Shown here in pieces: positions 18,735 through 31,433 of a DNA stretch of 64,000 nucleotides. Numbering within the stretch: position 1 is the stretch's first letter; every line of letters begins with the position of its first letter. The position numbers were made by a program, and so were the translations under genes. This DNA is from Sediminibacterium sp. FEMGT703S. Its GTDB lineage: Bacteria; Bacteroidota; Bacteroidia; Chitinophagales; Chitinophagaceae. The notes beneath the pieces were generated by a model. That model was not told the DNA's origin and did not search any database. It saw only the letters and a program-made list of their open reading frames with translations. Location: contig PGCO01000002.1 of assembly GCA_002786355.1 (NCBI GenBank), forward strand, positions 62,001-126,000, written 5' to 3'.

Positions 18735-19721
18735 TTAATCTCTGCTAATCAAATAGCACCAACGCTTTAATTTTCCTTCAAAATCAAATGGGGTAGTGGC
18801 TTTGGTAATATCTTTTATTTGGGTAGAATGTATGGATGCAGCATCCAATTGAAATCGAACAAAATTGGTACTAAAATACAATTGCCCTCCAGGTGCTAAG
18901 GCTGCTAATGCATCGTTAATCAATTCTGCATGGTCTCGTTGAATATCCAATATATCTTTCATTCGCTTGCTATTGCTAAATGTAGGTGGATCCATGATGA
19001 CCAAATCAAAACTATTGGGCTGCAAGGTTTTCAGGTATTGCTTTACATCGGCATGAATAAATTGAAAAGCTTTTTTATCCTTGAATAAGTTGATGGTCAA
19101 ATTGTCTTCTGCCCAAGCCAAATAGGTTTTAGACAAATCTACCGATGTAACACTAGAAGCCCCACCGGCTGCAGCATACACAGAAAAAGAACCGGTATAA
19201 CAAAAAAGGTTTAATACCCGTTTATTGGCGCAGGTATCACGCACCATTTTACGAGTAATTCGATGATCTAAAAATAAACCTGTATCTAAATAATCAGTAA
19301 GATTAACCAGAAATTTCAACCCATCTTCTAATACCGTACTATATAGTTTTTCAGTACTAATTTTTTCATACTGCTCATCTTTATGACTCATCCTTTTGCG
19401 CAGTTTAAAATTCATGCGCTCGATGGGGATGCCAACAACTTCTTCAATGATTGACTTACATGCTTCCATCCATGCATCGTGTACTTCATCTTCCATACCA
19501 TGCCTTCTTAAATATTCGGCAATGTATAATTGGTCTTCGTATAACTCTATACTAAATGGAAATTCTGGCAAATCATGATCATATACACGGTAACAAGGAA
19601 TATTTTGTCTACGGGCCAATTTGCTTTTGTGTTTAAACACTTTGCTTAGCCTGTTTCTAAACATTTCAGCTTTTACCGGATCAATCATATGCTTATTTTG
19701 GCAGGTAAAGGTACAAGCCAT
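18735..19721 (-). CDS. rlmK: 23S rRNA guanine-N7 methyltransferase, RlmK type (standalone)
   Basis: 328 residues resembling the C-terminal RlmK half of E. coli RlmKL: FRNRLSKVFKHKSKLARRQNIPCYRVYDHDLPEF at the N-terminus, VNLTDYLDTGLFLDHRITRKMV at about 140-160, the SAM-binding VLNLFCYTGSFSVYAAAGGA, and the catalytic-type motif IMDPPTFSNSKRM. RlmK methylates N7 of G2069 in 23S rRNA. The fused RlmL half is absent. ATG 19688 (MIDPVKAEMF) is a possible alternative start, since the first 11 residues are not typical. The substrate base is inferred from homology. Confidence 0.85.
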   Translation of the reverse strand: MACTFTCQNKHMIDPVKAEMFRNRLSKVFKHKSKLARRQNIPCYRVYDHDLPEFPFSIELYEDQLYIAEYLRRHGMEDEVHDAWMEACKSIIEEVVGIPIERMNFKLRKRMSHKDEQYEKISTEKLYSTVLEDGLKFLVNLTDYLDTGLFLDHRITRKMVRDTCANKRVLNLFCYTGSFSVYAAAGGASSVTSVDLSKTYLAWAEDNLTINLFKDKKAFQFIHADVKQYLKTLQPNSFDLVIMDPPTFSNSKRMKDILDIQRDHAELINDALAALAPGGQLYFSTNFVRFQLDAASIHSTQIKDITKATTPFDFEGKLKRWCYLISRD

Positions 19722-19782
19722 TTATCCATATTGTAAATTTTGAAGTAGCATTTCAATTATATTTATGTCTTAAAGCTTGCAC

Positions 19783-21357
19783 ATGAAAAAAATTTTCCTG
19801 ATGGCTTGTTTATTGCCTTTGATTGGGCAAATAAAAGCACAACAGTATCCAACCTTTCAAGAACAACAAAATCGGCTAACAGAGTTGGCTAAGAACAATT
19901 CCAAATGGGCATCCCTTCAATCACTCGCCAAAACAGCAGGCGGTAAAGATATTTGGGTCATGACATTGGGCAGTGGTAAAACCGAAACCAAACCAGCTAT
20001 TGCAGTGGTGGGCGGAGTAGAAGGCACTCATTTATTGGGCACCGAGCTAGTCATTCAATTTGCAGAAAATCTATTAAAGCAAATAGATAAAGACAGCGTT
20101 CAAAAACTCTTAATCGAAAACACTTACTACTTGTTTCCGAATATGAGCCCCGATGCTATGGAGACTTATTTTAGTAAACTGCCATTTGAGCGTTTGGGCA
20201 ATGCCACTAATACTGATGATGATAGAGATGGCAAAACCAATGAAGACGCTTTTGATGATTTAGACGGAAATGGAAAAATCACCATGATGCGTGTTGAAAG
20301 CCCTGTTGGAATTTATAAACTACACCCAGAAGACCCAAGAGTATTAATCAAGGCAGATATTGCAAAAGGCGAAAAAGGAAAATATTTATTGTTGTCTGAA
20401 GGAATAGATAATGATAAGGATGGGCAGTATAATGAAGATGGAGTTGGGGGAATTCATTTCAATAAAAACCTAACCTACAAGCATAAAACATTCGGAGCAG
20501 GTGCTGGAGAATTTCCAGCTAGTGAAATAGAAACAAGAGCAATCCTTGATTTCTTGTATGACGCATTCAACGTTTATGCTGTAGTGAGCTTTAATAGTTT
20601 AAATAATTTAAGTACAAATGACGATAAAGTAACAACCGTTGTTAGTGATTTGTATAATAAAACTTTGGGGGCAAAAGACGCACCTAGAACTAATGCTGAT
20701 GGAGGAGACTTCATGAGTTGGGCATACCAACATTATGGTCGTTTTAGTTTTAGTACACCAGGATGGTGGGTTCCTAAAGCCAAGCCAGATACGGCAAAGA
20801 AAGAAAAAGCATTTACAGTAGAAGATGCAACGGCTAATTATTTGAGATGGAGTGCACAGCAAGGATTAAATCATTTTTCTGAATGGAAAACAGTGCAACA
20901 CCCCGACTTTCCAGGACAAGTTGTTCAAGTAGGTGGTGTTGATCCCTATGTAATGATAAATCCTCCTTACAAAATGGTCAATGAAATTGCACAAAAGCAT
21001 ACCGATTTTTTAACTAAGTTGACTTACCTAAAACCACAAGTAGTTATACAAAAAGTAGATACACAAAAACTAAGTAATGGCTTAACAAAAATCACAATCG
21101 ATGTAGCCAATACGGGTATGCTACCCACTCATAGCAAATTTGCTGACCGAAATTATTTTGTAAAACGTTTGAAAGTTGCGTTACAATTAACGGATAAGCA
21201 ACAATTGATAGGTGGCCAAAAATTAGCATTAATCAACAATATGGAACCGCATACTATGCAACAGTTTAGTTGGATTGTAAAGGGGACAGGAAGCATCACG
21301 GTTGAAACTGGTTCACCTGCAATAGGTTTAACTACTAAAGCCATCACGTTACAATAA
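19783..21357 (+). CDS. M14 carboxypeptidase-like protein, probably catalytically inactive
   Basis: 524 residues from ATG 19783 (an in-frame TTG at 19777 is rejected), with signal peptide MKKIFLMACLLPLIGQIKA. It aligns along its length with the next gene, an M14 zinc carboxypeptidase, including the Asp/Asn-rich calcium-type loops (TDDDRDGKTNEDAFDDLDGN, EGIDNDKDG). The key residues do not fit: the HxxE zinc pair is replaced by Glu80-Gly-Thr-His83, the third His by Asn271, NPDGRDSY by SPDAMETY, and the catalytic Glu region by STPGWW. I read it as a secreted non-peptidase paralogue, or an enzyme with altered metal binding. The active paralogue starts 10 bp downstream. Confidence 0.8.
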   Translation: MKKIFLMACLLPLIGQIKAQQYPTFQEQQNRLTELAKNNSKWASLQSLAKTAGGKDIWVMTLGSGKTETKPAIAVVGGVEGTHLLGTELVIQFAENLLKQIDKDSVQKLLIENTYYLFPNMSPDAMETYFSKLPFERLGNATNTDDDRDGKTNEDAFDDLDGNGKITMMRVESPVGIYKLHPEDPRVLIKADIAKGEKGKYLLLSEGIDNDKDGQYNEDGVGGIHFNKNLTYKHKTFGAGAGEFPASEIETRAILDFLYDAFNVYAVVSFNSLNNLSTNDDKVTTVVSDLYNKTLGAKDAPRTNADGGDFMSWAYQHYGRFSFSTPGWWVPKAKPDTAKKEKAFTVEDATANYLRWSAQQGLNHFSEWKTVQHPDFPGQVVQVGGVDPYVMINPPYKMVNEIAQKHTDFLTKLTYLKPQVVIQKVDTQKLSNGLTKITIDVANTGMLPTHSKFADRNYFVKRLKVALQLTDKQQLIGGQKLALINNMEPHTMQQFSWIVKGTGSITVETGSPAIGLTTKAITLQ

Positions 21358-21367
21358 AAAATCAATT

Positions 21368-23101
21368 ATGAAAAAAATATATTCATTTATCATAGCAGTT
21401 TTGTTGAGTGCAAGCATGATGGCTCAGGACGCCAATCAGGTGTTTAAAGCTGCTGGAACCCCTGTAAATCCTAAGGTTCAAGCAAGTTGGAACCGCTATT
21501 ATGATCACGCAGGAATAACTGCACTTTGCAAAAAAATTGCTGCCGCTTATCCTGACTTGGCTAAATTAACTTCATTGGGTAAATCTTATGCAGGGAGGGA
21601 TTTATGGTGTTTAACAATTACCGATTTCAAAAAAGGGAATGAATTACAAAAGCCAGGTATGTATATAGATGGCAATATTCACTCTAATGAAATTCAAGGG
21701 GCTGAATTCGCCTTGTACACGGCTTGGTATTTAACAGAGAGTTTTGGTGATACCAAATTCATTCAAGAATTATTAGAAGACAAAGTATTCTACATTGTTC
21801 CGAGTATTAACCCAGACGGCAGAGACAGTTATATGCACCAACCCAATACGTCTAGTTCACCTAGATCAGGAGTTAAGCCTGTAGATAACGATGGGGATGG
21901 TTTGGTAAACGAAGATTGGTATGATGATTTAGATGGCGACGGGCATATTACAATGATGCGTAGAAAAAATGTAAACGGTCGTTATAAATTAGATCCACGT
22001 GACCCTAGAAATATGGTTATGGTAGGCGCAGATGAACAGGGGGATTATGAACTCCTTGGGATGGAAGGCATTGATAATGATGGCGACGGCCGTGTAAACG
22101 AAGATGGCTACGCTTTTGAATACGACCCAAATAGAGATTGGGGTTGGGGATGGCAACCAAACTATATTCAAAACGGCGCCTATAAATATCCGTTCTCTAT
22201 TCCAGAAAATAGAGCAGTCATGGAGTTTGTTATGAAACACCCGAATATTGCTGCAGCGCAGTCTTACCACAATGCCGGTGGAATGATTTTAAGAGGCCCT
22301 GGCGCATCTGCTGATGTGACTACTTACAATTCTCAAGATGTAGCCATTTATGATGCGATTGCAAAAAAAGGAGAGGAGTTAATGCCTGGCTATAAATACT
22401 TGGTAGTATATAAAGATTTGTATTCTGCCTATGGCGGTGAATTGGATTGGTTCTATGCAGGAAGAGGCATTTACACCTACTCAAATGAATTGTGGACTCC
22501 GTATTTAATGTTCATGAAAGAAAGTACGAGAAGTCCTTTTGACAATAGCTCATATAATTTTGATAAATATTTATTGTTTAAAGATGGATTTGTTGATTGG
22601 AAAGAATATGATCATCCTCAATATGGCAAAGTAGAAATTGGCGGATTTAAAAAGAACTTCGGCCGAGCACATCCGGGATTTTTATTAGAGTCTGATGCGC
22701 ATAGAAATATGGCATTCAGTATTTATCATAGTTACCATACACCTAAACTATCTGTTTCAGAAGTGAAAGAAAAGGATTTAGGTGGTGGATTAACAGAAGT
22801 AACTGCTGTAATTGCCAATGAGAGATTAATGCCTACACACAGTAGTCAAGACGTAAAGAATAAGATAGAAAGACCCGATTACATTACATTAAGCACTACA
22901 GCTAAAATTGTAGCAGGAATGATTATGACAGACAAAGACTTGAATCTTTCTAAAATTCAAGACAATAATCCTGGCACCATTGAAATAGACAATATACCTG
23001 GATTGGGAACGGTTACTGTTAAATGGATTGTGGAAGGAAAGGGGAAATTCACCGTAAATGTAGACAGCAAAAAAGGAGGAATTGCTACTAACGCAAAATA
23101 G
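21368..23101 (+). CDS. M14-family zinc carboxypeptidase, secreted
   Basis: 577 residues with signal peptide MKKIYSFIIAVLLSASMMAQ. Zinc ligands are His105 and Glu108 in GNIHSNEIQG and His301 in QSYHNAGG. Substrate-binding Asn255-Arg256 lies in DPNRDWGW; the catalytic Glu is probably Glu374 in YSNELWTPY. Two Asp/Asn-rich inserts (DNDGDGLVNED at 173-183 and DNDGDGRVNED at 236-246) look like calcium-binding loops. A C-terminal beta-rich domain follows. It should trim C-terminal residues from peptides in the periplasm or outside. It pairs with the preceding degenerate paralogue, likely as an operon, and ends at a strong terminator. Confidence 0.92.
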   Translation: MKKIYSFIIAVLLSASMMAQDANQVFKAAGTPVNPKVQASWNRYYDHAGITALCKKIAAAYPDLAKLTSLGKSYAGRDLWCLTITDFKKGNELQKPGMYIDGNIHSNEIQGAEFALYTAWYLTESFGDTKFIQELLEDKVFYIVPSINPDGRDSYMHQPNTSSSPRSGVKPVDNDGDGLVNEDWYDDLDGDGHITMMRRKNVNGRYKLDPRDPRNMVMVGADEQGDYELLGMEGIDNDGDGRVNEDGYAFEYDPNRDWGWGWQPNYIQNGAYKYPFSIPENRAVMEFVMKHPNIAAAQSYHNAGGMILRGPGASADVTTYNSQDVAIYDAIAKKGEELMPGYKYLVVYKDLYSAYGGELDWFYAGRGIYTYSNELWTPYLMFMKESTRSPFDNSSYNFDKYLLFKDGFVDWKEYDHPQYGKVEIGGFKKNFGRAHPGFLLESDAHRNMAFSIYHSYHTPKLSVSEVKEKDLGGGLTEVTAVIANERLMPTHSSQDVKNKIERPDYITLSTTAKIVAGMIMTDKDLNLSKIQDNNPGTIEIDNIPGLGTVTVKWIVEGKGKFTVNVDSKKGGIATNAK

Positions 23102-23130
23102 CCAATGAGTAAAAGAAAATTGGTTAATAT

Positions 23131-23165
23131 AAAAAGGCTGGCGCTATTAAAGTGCCAGCCTTTTT
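23131..23165. terminator. Bidirectional hairpin terminator
   Basis: Arms 23131-23145 and 23151-23165 pair over 15 positions with one mismatch and a 5-base loop, with A and T runs at the outer ends. It separates the convergent carboxypeptidase (stop 23101) and aminotransferase (stop 23181) genes. Confidence 0.8.
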
Positions 23166-23180
23166 ATTGAATAAATTAGA

Positions 23181-24371
23181 TTAAGAAAGTTTACTGAGTG
23201 CATCGGCAATTCTAGCCCAAGCTTTCTCAATATTAGTCATACTATTTGCAAAAGAAAAACGAACGCAACTAGGTTCTCCAAATGCATCTCCCATAACTGA
23301 ACTAACATGGGCGGTATTCAATAAATACATACTAAAATCAGCTGCATTTTTAATGGTTTCTGTACCATTTGATTTACCAAAATAATAACTCACATCTGGA
23401 AATACATAGAAAGCCCCTTCTGGAGCGAAGCACTTGAAACCTGGAATGGCATTCACCAATTCCAAGGTCTTCGTTCTTCTTCTAGTAAACTCTTCGGTCA
23501 TTTCTAAAGAAGGTCTTAAATCACCCGTAAGTGCAGCTACAGCCGCTTTTTGTGCAATAGAACAAGTGCCGCTGGTGAACTGTCCTTGTAGTTTCTCACA
23601 AGCTTTTGAAATGGTTGAATTAGCGGCTATATATCCCAAGCGCCATCCGGTCATTGCAAAGCCTTTACTCAATCCATTAATAATGACTACCTGATCTTTT
23701 ATGCTATCAAATTGTGCAATGCTCTCGTGTTTTCCCATGAAATTAATGTACTCATAAATCTCATCAGAAAGAATCGTTATTTCAGGGTGCTTTTCAAATA
23801 CTTTTACTAAGGCAGCTAATTCATCTTTACTGTACACTGCACCTGATGGATTACAGGGTGAGGAGAACATAAACACTTTGGTCTTAGGAGTAATTGCTGC
23901 TTCTAGTTCTTCCGCTGTTGTTTTGAATTTATTTTCTACCGTAGTTCTAATTTCAATTACTTTACCTCGAGCAATCTTTACCAATTCAGAGTAAGTAACC
24001 CAATATGGGGTGGGTATAATCACTTCGTCCTCCTCATCTACCAACGCTAGAATAGAATTGGCTAAACTTTGCTTGGCACCAGTAGACACTACTATATGCT
24101 CTGGCTTATAGTCTAAACCATTATCACGTTTTAATTTTGTACAAACCGCTTCTCTTAAATCTAAAAAACCGGGCACAGGAGTATAATGACTCCAGTTATC
24201 ATTGATGGCTTTGATGGCGGCATCTTTAATATGTTGTGGCGTATCAAAATCAGGCTCTCCCAAACTTAGATCAATCACATCAATTCCTTGCGCGCGCAAT
24301 TCACGACCAAGCTTAGCCATTTTAAGTGTTTCAGGCTCACTAAACCTATTCAATAGAGAAGACAATTCCAT
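23181..24371 (-). CDS. PLP-dependent aminotransferase, class I (aspartate aminotransferase-like)
   Basis: 396 residues, fold type I aminotransferase of the AspC/AspB subgroup I-gamma kind. Marks are IDLSLGEPDFDTPQHIKDAA near 36, STGAKQSLANSILALVD near 102, SPCNPSGAVYSKDEL near 170, the pyridoxal-phosphate lysine in GLSKGFAMTGWRLGYI near 234, and CVRFSFANSM near the end with the carboxylate-binding Arg. It interconverts aspartate and 2-oxoglutarate, or related amino acids; substrate range cannot be read from sequence. It lies downstream of the beta-lactamase-like gene on the same strand (24-bp gap). Confidence 0.93.
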   Translation of the reverse strand: MELSSLLNRFSEPETLKMAKLGRELRAQGIDVIDLSLGEPDFDTPQHIKDAAIKAINDNWSHYTPVPGFLDLREAVCTKLKRDNGLDYKPEHIVVSTGAKQSLANSILALVDEEDEVIIPTPYWVTYSELVKIARGKVIEIRTTVENKFKTTAEELEAAITPKTKVFMFSSPCNPSGAVYSKDELAALVKVFEKHPEITILSDEIYEYINFMGKHESIAQFDSIKDQVVIINGLSKGFAMTGWRLGYIAANSTISKACEKLQGQFTSGTCSIAQKAAVAALTGDLRPSLEMTEEFTRRRTKTLELVNAIPGFKCFAPEGAFYVFPDVSYYFGKSNGTETIKNAADFSMYLLNTAHVSSVMGDAFGEPSCVRFSFANSMTNIEKAWARIADALSKLS

Positions 24372-24395
24372 TCAGAAAAAATTTAAGAGGACAAT

Positions 24396-25622
24396 TTACT
24401 TATTCTTAGTCAATTTGTTCTTGCGCTGTAATTCTTGTTGATAAATAGCAATCCCTAAATCGCGCAAAAATGGGAAGCCCAATGAATCATATTCATATTT
24501 ATCATCGTTATAAATGCCATCTGTATTACAAGAAATGACTGCACTAAGCATAAACTCAATGTTATTATCTGGATCTGTAATGTAGGCCACGTCTAACAAA
24601 AAGCCATAAGCATCACCTACTTTATTGTATATTTTCACATTCGGATAGAGCGTTTTTTTCTCAGAACCCTGTAATAAAAATTTACAGTAAGTATCCCAAT
24701 AATATGCTGGGTCATAAATAGGCGACTCCGATTCACGAGGATAAATATGCATATATTTTTTTACAAAAGCATAGTCATCATCGGTTAAGTTGAACCGATT
24801 TTTCTTCGGGAATTTTTCTGGAAAAATAACCGATTGTAAAATATGATGAAGGTCTTGCAAATAAATCCTGTTCTTATTTAAAAATGAGAAAGGTTCATTA
24901 ATTAATTTACCTCCCTTCATAAAACCCTTGCCCAATGACACATTGGTGGCTTCATACACTGCTTTACTAATTTGTGCAGGTTGCTCATAAATTAAATTGC
25001 CAGCAGTATCATAAAATTTTACTGGGTTAGTAATAGCTTGTTGTTCTGTTGTGCGACTCAATTGCAATCGATGGCGAATAATCACATCTGGATAACCTTT
25101 CTCTGCTAATTTTCGCTGAATGTATTCCTGACCCAGGAATTCATATAAACGATTAAAAGCATCGTTATCGCTCACTAAAAAAATTTGCTTGATATAATTT
25201 TCAATAGTAGGTGCTCCATCATTTGCATTGGGTTGATTATAAACGTGGTCTTGCGCAGTAGCTGCACTATCAGTAATCATAATGCTATTGCGGGTAAGGC
25301 CTTTAATCCCCAACTCATTTATTTTTTCTAACGCCAAAAGTGCAATAGGCATTTTTACCGTGCTTGCAGGGTAAAAATATTCCTGGTTATTGAGTCGATA
25401 ACTGTATTCTTTAAATAAAGGTTTATTCCTTTTATTTCGATCAATTTGGGTATAAATTATTTGAACCCTAAAACTGTCTGGGTTACTGGTAATTCTTTTG
25501 AAAAAAGTAGGATTATTGCTTAATGCTTGATGAAGTGGATTACTAGAAGTTAGATCCAATGGCTGGGCATGGGTCATAATAATTTGTGAACATGTCAAGA
25601 TTAGAAAAAAGAGATGCTTCAT
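24396..25622 (-). CDS. Class A beta-lactamase-like serine hydrolase, secreted
   Basis: 408 residues with an N-terminal signal (MKHLFFLILTCSQIIMTHAQ). Penicillin-binding fold motifs are in order: SxxK at 87-90 (PASTVKMP), SDN at 151-153 (FLVSDNDAFNRLYEF), and a KTG-equivalent KVG in YNKVGDAYGFLLDVAYI near the C-terminus. It is longer than true class A enzymes (about 290), and a Glu166-type omega loop was not identified. Bacteroidota have many such uncharacterised hydrolases, so antibiotic hydrolysis should not be assumed; peptidoglycan or ester substrates are equally possible. Confidence 0.82.
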   Translation of the reverse strand: MKHLFFLILTCSQIIMTHAQPLDLTSSNPLHQALSNNPTFFKRITSNPDSFRVQIIYTQIDRNKRNKPLFKEYSYRLNNQEYFYPASTVKMPIALLALEKINELGIKGLTRNSIMITDSAATAQDHVYNQPNANDGAPTIENYIKQIFLVSDNDAFNRLYEFLGQEYIQRKLAEKGYPDVIIRHRLQLSRTTEQQAITNPVKFYDTAGNLIYEQPAQISKAVYEATNVSLGKGFMKGGKLINEPFSFLNKNRIYLQDLHHILQSVIFPEKFPKKNRFNLTDDDYAFVKKYMHIYPRESESPIYDPAYYWDTYCKFLLQGSEKKTLYPNVKIYNKVGDAYGFLLDVAYITDPDNNIEFMLSAVISCNTDGIYNDDKYEYDSLGFPFLRDLGIAIYQQELQRKNKLTKNK

Positions 25623-25661
25623 TTACCAAACTTAATGAAAATTGATAATTAACTTTACTAA

Positions 25662-29139
<3,478 letters not shown>

Positions 29140-29153
29140 AAAAAGTAAATAAA

Positions 29154-29513
29154 ATGAACCCAATCTCAATACGCCCTTTTATTGGCTCCAAGGATTTCAA
29201 TCTATGTCGTGAATTTTATAAAGATTTAGGATTTGAAGAGCATATTATTAGCCCACAGTTGAGCGTCTTTCATTATCGTGGCATTTCGTTTTACTTACAA
29301 AATGCTTATGTTAAGGATTGGGTAGATAATACCATGGTTTTTGTAGAAGTAGAAAATGTAGAATTATTCTGGAATAAATTATCTGCCCTTGATTTGCTCA
29401 ATAAATATCCTGATGCACGAATAGAACCAATTAAAACCTTAGACTGGGGCAGTGAATTTTTTGTACACGACCCCTCAGGAATTCTTTGGCATTTTGGCTC
29501 CTTTAAAAAATAA
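29154..29513 (+). CDS. VOC-superfamily protein (glyoxalase/bleomycin-resistance fold)
   Basis: 119 residues, one VOC domain made of two beta-alpha-beta-beta-beta modules: RPFIGSKDFNLCREFYKDLGF at the start and FFVHDPSGILWHFGSF at the end. Members bind metal and catalyse isomerisation or dioxygenation, or sequester drugs. The usual paired metal ligands are only partly evident, so activity is unclear. It begins 14 bp after fadH and probably belongs to the same transcript. Confidence 0.8.
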   Translation: MNPISIRPFIGSKDFNLCREFYKDLGFEEHIISPQLSVFHYRGISFYLQNAYVKDWVDNTMVFVEVENVELFWNKLSALDLLNKYPDARIEPIKTLDWGSEFFVHDPSGILWHFGSFKK

Positions 29514-29567
29514 TTAATTTAATTCACCTAATTAATATTTTGAATGCATTTACATAAATTGGCATTT

Positions 29568-30272
29568 ATGAAAATCAGCATTTTAATTTTAGTATTTGCA
29601 TTAAGCTTTCAACTAGCTTCTGCCCAAAATCAATGGTTTAAACTTTACGAAGATTCTGCCTCATTGGTAAATGACGGAAAAGCAATCACTGCAGCGTTTA
29701 CAAAAGATATTCAAAAAATAAAACCAACGCTTACTTTTAATATTAATACAAGACTCAATACAACCCCGTATTTGATTTTTTATTGGGGTGAAAATGGTGA
29801 AAGAACTGCCAACTTACCCAAATGGGATCAAGTGATAGAACCTCAAAAACAATTTTTTTATCAAGTAGCTGGAAGTGAAGCTGCAGGAAAAGATATGTTT
29901 AGACTATTCTTTAATGGCTTTTATTTACCGCATGAATTAGGACACGCTTTAGAACATATTACGAAAGGGAATTTAAAAGGTTCTTACCAAGAGGAATATT
30001 TTGCTAATACAGTTGGAATGTTGTGGTGGAAAAAACAAGGCAAGTCAAAAGAACTGAAGGACTGTTATGAATTTGCCAAAAAGGTATGGGCTAAATTACC
30101 CAACCCAATTCCAGCAGGAAGCACCATAGAGGAATTTTTCACTGCCAATTACCAAAAAGCATCAGAAGATCCCTTTGTTTACGGATATATGCAGTTTAAA
30201 CAATTCATACAACTGTATGAAGATAAATCTCTCCCAGACTTTGATACTTATATTAAATTGTATCTAAAATAG
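29568..30272 (+). CDS. Secreted HELGH-motif protein, predicted metallopeptidase
   Basis: 234 residues from ATG 29568, chosen because it starts the signal peptide MKISILILVFALSFQLASAQ; ATG 29544 adds eight atypical residues. His122-Glu123-x-x-His126 (LPHELGHALEHIT) is a zinc-peptidase motif, with a candidate third ligand among Glu142/Glu143 in QEEYFANTVGMLWW, as in gluzincins. No named family is recognised. The 3' end overlaps the convergent mqnE gene by 20 bp. Confidence 0.7.
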   Translation: MKISILILVFALSFQLASAQNQWFKLYEDSASLVNDGKAITAAFTKDIQKIKPTLTFNINTRLNTTPYLIFYWGENGERTANLPKWDQVIEPQKQFFYQVAGSEAAGKDMFRLFFNGFYLPHELGHALEHITKGNLKGSYQEEYFANTVGMLWWKKQGKSKELKDCYEFAKKVWAKLPNPIPAGSTIEEFFTANYQKASEDPFVYGYMQFKQFIQLYEDKSLPDFDTYIKLYLK

Positions 30273-31404
30273 CATCACTGTAATCCTTGATTTCATTGTA
30301 TAAGGTACCACGTTCAATTGGTTGACGTCTTACTTGTTTAATTAATTGAACCAAGTCGGCAGTACTCATGGTTGGTGTTTGTTCTTCGCTACCAGCCATT
30401 GCATATATTTTTGTAGTATCGTCAATAGTGCCATCAATATCATTCACCCCAAATGATAAGGTTAATTGGGCATTTTTCCTGCCCAACATTGGCCAATAAG
30501 CTTTAACGTGGTTGAAGTTGTCTAAATACAATCTGGATACTGCATACATTTTCATGTCTTCCACAATGGTACTTTCGGCAACATTGCTCATATCATTGTC
30601 TTTGTTGCGAAACTTAAGCGGAATAAATGTGTTGAATCCACCTGTTTCGTCTTGTAAGCTGCGTAATCGATCCATATGATGTATACGATGCCAATAAGAT
30701 TCAATATGACCATAAAGTAGGGTAGCATTGCTGTGCATACCTAATTCATGTGCCGCTTTGTGTATAGCCAACCATCCATCAGCATCCACTTTATCCTCGC
30801 AGATTTTTTTGCGAATATCAGGATGAAAAATTTCTGCACCACCACCCGGCAATGAATCTAATCCAGCTTCATGCGCTAAACGCATACCTTCTTCGACAGA
30901 CACTTTGGCCTTTCTGAACATATAATCTAACTCAACCGGTGTAAATGCTTTTACGTGTAAATCAGGACGATGTGCTTTAATTGTTCGCAGTAATTCTAAA
31001 AAGAATTCCATATTCATTTTAGGATGCACTCCACCAACAATATGCACTTCCGTAACGGGTTTGCCATCATAGCTTTTTACTATATGCATCATTTGTTCGA
31101 TGCTCAGTTCCCATCCTTCTTCACGATGTGCATATAATTTTGAATAGGAACAAAATGCGCAAGAAAAGACGCAAACATTGGTAGGTTCTATATGAAAGTT
31201 TCTATTGAAATAGGTTTTATGACCATGCTTTTGCTCTCTTACCCAATTGGCAAGAGCTCCTACAAAGGGGAGGGAAGCTTGTTCAAATAAAGCAACGCCT
31301 TCATCAAAACTGATGCGTTCTTTGTTTAATATTTTATATCCGATGGATTGTAACTGTTGATTTTTCTCGGCGTCTACCAATACCTTAACTGCTGCTGTAT
31401 TCAT
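30253..31404 (-). CDS. mqnE: Aminofutalosine synthase MqnE (radical SAM)
   Basis: 383 residues. The radical-SAM cluster motif is Cys78-x3-Cys82-x2-Cys85 (NVCVFSCAFCSYSK). MqnE-type blocks follow: EVHIVGGVHPKMNMEFFLELL, GLDSLPGGGAEIFHP, and FGVNDIDGTIDDTTKIYAMAG. It makes aminofutalosine from 3-[(1-carboxyvinyl)oxy]benzoate and SAM, so the organism makes menaquinone by the futalosine route. No other mqn gene is in the window. It has a perfect -7 element 16 bases upstream and a 20-bp convergent overlap with the HELGH gene. Confidence 0.94.
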   Translation of the reverse strand: MNTAAVKVLVDAEKNQQLQSIGYKILNKERISFDEGVALFEQASLPFVGALANWVREQKHGHKTYFNRNFHIEPTNVCVFSCAFCSYSKLYAHREEGWELSIEQMMHIVKSYDGKPVTEVHIVGGVHPKMNMEFFLELLRTIKAHRPDLHVKAFTPVELDYMFRKAKVSVEEGMRLAHEAGLDSLPGGGAEIFHPDIRKKICEDKVDADGWLAIHKAAHELGMHSNATLLYGHIESYWHRIHHMDRLRSLQDETGGFNTFIPLKFRNKDNDMSNVAESTIVEDMKMYAVSRLYLDNFNHVKAYWPMLGRKNAQLTLSFGVNDIDGTIDDTTKIYAMAGSEEQTPTMSTADLVQLIKQVRRQPIERGTLYNEIKDYSDAILDTI

Positions 31405-31420
31405 GGCTCCAAATTTTGTG

Positions 31421-31428
31421 CAAATTTA
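31421..31428 (-). promoter_or_regulatory. Bacteroidota -7 promoter element (TAAATTTG) for mqnE
   Basis: Exact TAnnTTTG match on the minus strand, 16 bases before the mqnE ATG at 31404, just downstream of the end of the mqnE-proximal gap and before the transporter stop at 31434. Confidence 0.5.
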
Positions 31429-31433
31429 CAGCA

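Noticed and set aside
24396..25622. Antibiotic-resistance class A beta-lactamase
   Set aside because: SxxK and SDN motifs are present, but length, the KVG motif and lack of a clear omega-loop Glu do not support a true beta-lactamase.
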